Source: Acidobacteriaceae bacterium (GTDB taxonomy: Bacteria; Acidobacteriota; Terriglobia; Terriglobales; Acidobacteriaceae). Taken from it: DNA of 8,904 nucleotides. Where the stretch lies: positions 14,728-23,631 of the forward strand of contig PMTP01000158.1 in the NCBI GenBank assembly GCA_003167305.1, in the 5' to 3' direction. Below, one piece after another: positions 5,123-8,904 of this stretch (positions within the stretch are counted from its first letter, which is position 1; every line of letters begins with the position of its first letter). The position numbers were made by a program, and so were the translations under genes. The notes under the pieces are model-generated. The model ran no database searches, had not been told where the DNA came from, and worked only from the letters and a program-made list of their open reading frames with translations.

Positions 5123-6769
5123 CTACAACTCCACTCCGCAGAGATGAACCTCCAACCCCATCGCGTGGAATATGGTTGCCTTTGCCGTCAATGCGCGGTC
5201 GGCCTTTTCGGCTGAGGGCGCGTAGGCGACATTGACGTGGTTGGAGGGATGCCGTGCCATGAACTGATTCTGATCGACGCCATGCAGTACCACGTGCATC
5301 ACGGGCCACTGCGCAGTGACCTCGGCCCAGCGGCGATTGGTCTCCGCTTCCGGCAAAGATATGGCGGTGGCGCGGCCCAGATCAACCTTGAGGCTGCCAT
5401 TCTCAACGAAGACGCGGCTCCAGACTACTTCGCCGGGCTTGCAGACTCCGGTCAGCGTGCCGCCGCCGAGACGGAAGTACATCGGCGGCTGGCGCTTGCT
5501 GACAGCGCCGCGATAGCCTCCTACAAGATGCGAGGCGGGCACGGCGCCGGAGATCTGGAAGAGCCAGACGAACTCATCGAAGCCATCGGCGGTGTACTGC
5601 TCGCCCCAGCGGACATCGTGCAGCGTCGTCGCCGGATCAAGGCCCATCGCAGTCCAGACGCGATTGGTCACCACCGCATCGACGCCGGCACACTCGTCCA
5701 CTTCGTTGAAGTGCGGCAGCGGACCGCCGGCATAGAGTTCGCGGCCATCGCGGCTATAGGCGGGTGGACGATCAACATTGTTGAACAGGCCCTCGGCAAG
5801 ATCGGATGCGGGGACCAGGTCTTTCAGGCCCTGCTGATATTGAATGCCGATGGCGTCGCAACCGAACTCATCGGCGATGCGCAAGGCGGCGATGTACATG
5901 CGGCACTGATTGAGAATCTGCGCGTCGGTCAGATCGTTGGCTTCGTCCGTGCCGGTTTCAAAATGCACTCCGCGCGCATCAAGCCAGTCGCGAATCTGCT
6001 GCACTTCCTGCGCGGTCACCTCGCGCATCGCCGCATAGAGCGCCGATTGACTGAGACGCTCCTTATAGAATCCAGCGGGATTCATCAGCGAGTCTTCGAT
6101 GATCGCATTCATCATGCCCATGCAGCCTTCATCGAAGACGCCGAGCAGCGCCTTCTTGCTAATCAGTTCGCTGGCCAGCGCCATGCCGAGGGTGCGTTCA
6201 GCCTCATCCACATGGGCCGGATCGAACTCATGCACGTGCGAGGTGTCATGCACGAAGGACTTCTTGTTAATCCATTCCCGCAGGCCGCGCTTGAAGAGCG
6301 GATCGCTGAAGTCCTTGCTCCACAGAGTTGTGAAGGACACGCCGGCCTTGCGCAGGCAGCCGTTCAGATTCAACATGCCCACCAGGCCGGGCCACTGGCC
6401 GGACCAGTTGGCCACTGTGAGGATGGGACCGCGATGAGAGAGAAGCCCGGCCAGCACGTGAGCGCTGTATTGCCAGACTGCCTCGGCCACAACGATAGGC
6501 GCATCGGGATGGATCTGCTCGAAGACCTGCATGCCCATGCGCTGCGAGTGAATGAAGCCGTGCTTCAACGCGGGATCGACCAGGTGGGCGCGGCGCAACG
6601 TGATGCCCTCGGCGAGAAAGGCTTCTGCTAATTGATTCTCCAGGCCGGCCTGCGCGGGCCAGCAGACTTCATTGGCGGACTGGCGCAGATCACCGCTGGC
6701 CACTAGAAGAACTTCGTTCGCCGCGACGGGCGCGGGAGTCATCACTTCAGGAATTGCGTACGTTGCCAT
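5123..6769 (-). CDS. L-fucose/L-arabinose isomerase-family protein (FucI-like)
   Basis: This encodes 548 aa, near the 591 of E. coli FucI but divergent from it. The family interconverts an aldose and a ketose (for example L-fucose and L-fuculose) using Mn2+ in the cytoplasm. The FucI metal ligands can be lined up by eye: Glu359 in NEVDECAGVDAVV (FucI TENDSLNGVA), Asp385 in TTLHDVRWG (FucI FADVRTYW), and His511 in PSNHVNVAY (FucI ANHGVLTIGH). The N-terminal half shows an alternating alpha/beta pattern (VASGDLRQ, PIVVAEAVWQYSAHVLAGLL, GPILTVANWSGQWPGL) typical of the family. The ATG has GAGG 7 nt upstream. The gene lies 43 nt after the RhaB-like kinase stop, so the two are probably co-transcribed. 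The substrate (L-fucose, L-rhamnose, D-arabinose or another sugar) cannot be decided from sequence. Family assignment is good; the precise enzyme name is tentative. Confidence 0.8.
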   Translation of the reverse strand: MATYAIPEVMTPAPVAANEVLLVASGDLRQSANEVCWPAQAGLENQLAEAFLAEGITLRRAHLVDPALKHGFIHSQRMGMQVFEQIHPDAPIVVAEAVWQYSAHVLAGLLSHRGPILTVANWSGQWPGLVGMLNLNGCLRKAGVSFTTLWSKDFSDPLFKRGLREWINKKSFVHDTSHVHEFDPAHVDEAERTLGMALASELISKKALLGVFDEGCMGMMNAIIEDSLMNPAGFYKERLSQSALYAAMREVTAQEVQQIRDWLDARGVHFETGTDEANDLTDAQILNQCRMYIAALRIADEFGCDAIGIQYQQGLKDLVPASDLAEGLFNNVDRPPAYSRDGRELYAGGPLPHFNEVDECAGVDAVVTNRVWTAMGLDPATTLHDVRWGEQYTADGFDEFVWLFQISGAVPASHLVGGYRGAVSKRQPPMYFRLGGGTLTGVCKPGEVVWSRVFVENGSLKVDLGRATAISLPEAETNRRWAEVTAQWPVMHVVLHGVDQNQFMARHPSNHVNVAYAPSAEKADRALTAKATIFHAMGLEVHLCGVEL

Positions 6770-6793
6770 TTTTTGTCCTCTTTGTTTCCAGAC

Positions 6794-6808
6794 TTTTACC
6801 CAATTCTA
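6794..6808 (-). promoter_or_regulatory. Possible internal promoter elements before the isomerase gene
   Basis: In the 43-nt gap after the kinase gene, the minus strand reads TAGAAT (6808-6803) and then GTAAAA (6799-6794). Either could serve as a -10. No clear -35 exists at the correct distance, since that stretch is kinase coding sequence. Co-transcription from upstream remains the simpler reading. Confidence 0.2.
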
Positions 6809-6812
6809 TCTG

Positions 6813-8330
6813 TCACGTCTGCATGGATGCAGGCGCCGAATTCCGCCCGCGCGCAACCACGGATTTATAACGCTCAAACGCTTGCCGCCATTCATCCGCG
6901 GGCGCTGGCTCATACGTTCGAAGCTCGATGGATTGTCGAAGGGCGGCGCGGCCTTCGGCAAAACTGCTCAGGTGGCCGGTGGCCACGGCCTGCGCCATCG
7001 CGTTGCCCAGAGCGGCCGCCTCGACCGGACCCGCAATCACCTCGCGTCCGCAAGCATCGGCGGTCATCTGGCAGAGGAACTGGTTGAGGCAGCCGCCGCC
7101 GGCAACACGAATGTTGCGGAGACCGCGGCCGGTGATGCGCTCTAATTCTTCCAGCGCTTCGCGATACGCAAAACTCAGGCTCTCAAAAACGCAGCGCGCA
7201 AATTCGCCGGGGCTCTGCGGCACGTGCTGTTTGCTCTCAGCGCAAGAAAGCGCAATGGCGGCGCACATGTTGGCGGGCGACTGAAACGCGCTGACCGATG
7301 GATCGATAAAGGAGCGGAAAGCGGGCGCGCTGGCGGCTGCTTGTTCGACTTCCGGCCACGTGAAGAGGTCGCCCGCCGCCTCCCACACGCGCACACATTC
7401 TTGCAGAATCCATAATCCGGTCATGTTTTTTATCAGCAGGACTCCGCCGTCCGCCGCGCCTTCGTTGGTGAAGCCGGCGTGAAAGGCCGCGTCGCTCAAG
7501 TTGGGCTCGTCCACGGCCACGCCCATCAGGCTCCATGTTCCGCTGCTCAGGAAGGCGCTGTACTCGTTCAAATCAGGGATGGCTGCAACCGCGCTGGCCG
7601 TGTCGTGCGAAGCGACGGCAATGCAGGGCACACTGCCCGCAAAGCCGCACTCGGATTGAATCTCAGGCAAAAGTTCACCGAGCACCGTGCCCGGCAGCAC
7701 AATTTCCTGAAAGATGCAGCCGGGCAGTTCGAGCCGCTGAAGAGTTTCCTGCGACCAGCAACGCGCGCGCAGGTCAAAAATCTGCGTGGTCGTGGCCTCG
7801 GTGTACTCCGCGCGCTTTTCGCCGCAGAGCAAAAATTGAAAGAAATCAGGAATCATCAGCAACGAGCAAGCGTGAATCAGCCGGCGATCGTGATGAATCG
7901 CCATTGAGGCCAGTTGAAAAACGGTGTTGATCTCCATCGTCTGCACACCGGTGGCGCGGAAGAGATCGCGGCTGCTCATCGCCGAACTCACTGCGGCAGG
8001 CACACCATTTGTGCGGGCGTCGCGATAATGATGGGGATTGCCGAGCAGCCGGTCGCGCTCATCGAGCAGGCAGTAGTCGACGCCCCAAGCATCCATGCCG
8101 ATTCCGGCGGGAAGCTCGTCGTGAAGAGCATTCCACTTCCTGAGGCCGTTCTGGATTTCGGTCCAGATGCGCAGCACATCCCAATAGAGATCAGTGTCTA
8201 CGCGCACGCCGGCATTGGGGAAACGGTGCGCCTCGTAGAGCGAGAAGCGATCTCCATCCCAGCGGCAATCCATCACCCGGCCGCTCGATGCGCCCAGGTC
8301 CACGGCCATGAAGCTCACACTCGCACTCAT
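6813..8330 (-). CDS. rhaB: Rhamnulokinase-family sugar kinase (FGGY)
   Basis: This encodes 505 aa, close to E. coli RhaB (489 aa) throughout. It phosphorylates a ketose at O-1 with ATP: L-rhamnulose for true RhaB, L-fuculose for some RhaB-like kinases. FGGY landmarks are present: the N-terminal phosphate loop VDLGASSGRVM (10-20), GMDAWGVDYCLLD (78-90), HYRDARTNG (101-109), EYTEATTTQ (175-183), IAVASHDTASAVAAIP with the catalytic Asp243, FLSSGTWSLMG (260-270), and the adenine-binding VAGGGCLNQFLCQMTADACG (409-428) followed by VIAGPVEAAALGN. The ATG is preceded by GGAAGA at a suitable distance. It precedes the FucI-like gene by 43 nt. The partner is a fucose-type isomerase and no RhaA is in view, so L-fuculose is as good a candidate substrate as L-rhamnulose. 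The family is certain; the substrate is not. Confidence 0.9.
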   Translation of the reverse strand: MSASVSFMAVDLGASSGRVMDCRWDGDRFSLYEAHRFPNAGVRVDTDLYWDVLRIWTEIQNGLRKWNALHDELPAGIGMDAWGVDYCLLDERDRLLGNPHHYRDARTNGVPAAVSSAMSSRDLFRATGVQTMEINTVFQLASMAIHHDRRLIHACSLLMIPDFFQFLLCGEKRAEYTEATTTQIFDLRARCWSQETLQRLELPGCIFQEIVLPGTVLGELLPEIQSECGFAGSVPCIAVASHDTASAVAAIPDLNEYSAFLSSGTWSLMGVAVDEPNLSDAAFHAGFTNEGAADGGVLLIKNMTGLWILQECVRVWEAAGDLFTWPEVEQAAASAPAFRSFIDPSVSAFQSPANMCAAIALSCAESKQHVPQSPGEFARCVFESLSFAYREALEELERITGRGLRNIRVAGGGCLNQFLCQMTADACGREVIAGPVEAAALGNAMAQAVATGHLSSFAEGRAALRQSIELRTYEPAPADEWRQAFERYKSVVARGRNSAPASMQT

Positions 8331-8366
8331 ACGATTCTTCCAGAACTCCGAGAAACTTTCCGCTTC

Positions 8367-8397
8367 ATTCTACAGCGCGGCGCTACTTGAAGGGCAA
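8367..8397 (-). promoter_or_regulatory. Candidate promoter of the kinase-isomerase operon
   Basis: On the minus strand TTGCCC (8397-8392) is followed by TGTAGAAT (8374-8367), the start codon being at 8330. The spacer is 17 nt to TGTAGA or 19 nt to TAGAAT, which would give a leader of about 30 nt carrying the ribosome binding site. The -35 lies inside the end of the upstream coding sequence. AGCGCGGCGCT, an 11-nt palindrome (8374-8384), overlaps the spacer and might be an operator. All of this is pattern-based. Confidence 0.35.
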
Positions 8398-8904
8398 CGA
8401 CCTCATCGCGCCGCCATGCGCGCGTAAACTGTTCTCACCGCGCGGCAGCTTGAGGGGCGAAGCGCTGCCCAGATCGCGCTCATAAATCTCGCCATAGTTT
8501 CCCGTCGCCGCAATCACGCGCGCCACCCAATCGTCATCGAGGCTCAGCGCGCGGCCGATCTCGCGCGATCCGCCGAGCAGAAATCGCAACACAGGATCGC
8601 TGTCAGCCCGCGCGCGCACCTCATTCACATTGGCCTGCGTCAGGCCGCTTTCTTCAGCTTGAATGAGTGCCTCCATGACCCAATTCACCAGCGCCGCCCA
8701 CTGCGGATCGTCCTCGCGCACCGCTGTCGCCAGTGGATCTTGAGAAATGGTCTCGGACAGCAATCGCGTTAGCCTTCCGCGCCGCGTAAACTGCGCGCGC
8801 GTCTCGGCCAGGCGCGTGCGGTCGCCTGCCACCGCGCCGCAATTGCCCGTGGCGAAGGCCACCTGCATCTCGCCTTCTTCCTGAAACGGAAAGGGGACAA
8901 ACTC
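8383..8904 (-). CDS. aapJ: AapJ/BztA-type amino-acid ABC transporter substrate-binding protein, C-terminal part
   Basis: Only the last 173 residues are in the window. The reading frame stays open to the edge (EFVPFPFQEEGEM at its visible beginning), so the ATG at 8868 is internal, not the start. The full family is about 340 aa with a signal peptide, and binds general L-amino acids in the periplasm for an Aap/Bzt ABC importer. Matches to the family's C-terminal half include GNCGAVAGDRTRLAETR (the 'gRCDvyttDrsgLaa.R' stretch), SQDPLATAVREDDPQW, VNWVMEALIQAEESGLTQAN, LDDDWVARVIAATGNYGEIY, then ERDLGSASPLKLPRGENSL. The Cys of this region, often disulfide-bonded in the family, is present. It ends 52 nt before the kinase gene in the same direction, yet a functional link to deoxysugar use is not evident. 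The permease and ATPase genes, if present, would lie beyond the window or elsewhere. Confidence 0.88.
   Translation of the reverse strand, partial: EFVPFPFQEEGEMQVAFATGNCGAVAGDRTRLAETRAQFTRRGRLTRLLSETISQDPLATAVREDDPQWAALVNWVMEALIQAEESGLTQANVNEVRARADSDPVLRFLLGGSREIGRALSLDDDWVARVIAATGNYGEIYERDLGSASPLKLPRGENSLRAHGGAMRSLPFK

Noticed and set aside
5237..6631. A 464-codon open frame on the plus strand opposite the isomerase gene
   Set aside because: It is the antisense of a well-supported coding sequence. Its translation is rich in His/Ala/Gly/Arg without family motifs, as expected from GC-rich codon bias, and it has no credible ribosome binding site. The minus-strand product has FucI-type residues.
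6819..6832. Inverted repeat CTGCAT-GG-ATGCAG at the 3' end of the kinase gene
   Set aside because: A 6-bp arm with a 2-nt centre inside coding sequence is easily due to chance, and it is not positioned as a convincing operator or terminator.
8383..8868. Treating the ATG at 8868 as the start of a complete 161-aa protein
   Set aside because: The same frame continues without a stop to the window edge, and the sequence matches only the C-terminal half of AapJ-type binding proteins.

Overview
The window looks like a chromosomal segment from a GC-rich soil-type bacterium, most likely a member of the Acidobacteriota (Terriglobia). This is inferred, not proven. It rests on the gene style (a DUF2393-like membrane-anchored protein, a compact hemE-hemH pair with a Bacillus-like ferrochelatase, a rhamnulokinase next to a fucose-isomerase-family enzyme), on TAAAAT/TAGAAT elements close to start codons, and on a CCCATCC...GGGTGGG palindrome of a kind I recall from that phylum. 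I see no transposase, integrase, tRNA, rRNA, CRISPR array or phage gene.

Layout. 93-449 (+) is a small VOC-fold (glyoxalase-like) protein. 489-914 (-) is an unrecognised 141-aa helical protein converging on it. A divergent spacer leads to a membrane-anchored DUF2393-like protein (1040-1564, +), whose GTG start sits just after a -10-like box. After a 256-nt spacer comes a secreted coiled-coil plus OmpA-like protein (1821-2714, +), followed by a structured 3' region and a clear intrinsic terminator (2815-2845). Next are hemE (2996-4066, +) and hemH (4180-5115, +), two late steps of heme synthesis, separated by a 14-bp-stem palindrome.

The right half is read leftwards. The C-terminal part of an AapJ-type amino-acid-binding protein enters from the window edge (8383-8904). 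A RhaB-family kinase (6813-8330) and a fucose-isomerase-family protein (5123-6769) follow. The last two form a probable deoxysugar catabolic operon: isomerase, then kinase chemistry, giving a ketose-1-phosphate. The aldolase and permease are not in view. hemH and the isomerase gene converge with only 7 nt between their stop codons.

Most of the window is ordinary metabolism. The points most worth a second look are: the OmpA-like domain that lacks the usual peptidoglycan-binding Asp and Arg; the pairing of a rhamnulokinase with a fucose-type rather than rhamnose-type isomerase; the TGTARART motif and possible leaderless starts; the palindrome inside hemE-hemH; and the hairpin-rich 3' region at 2735-2845. 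I found no convincing evidence of a wholly new system.
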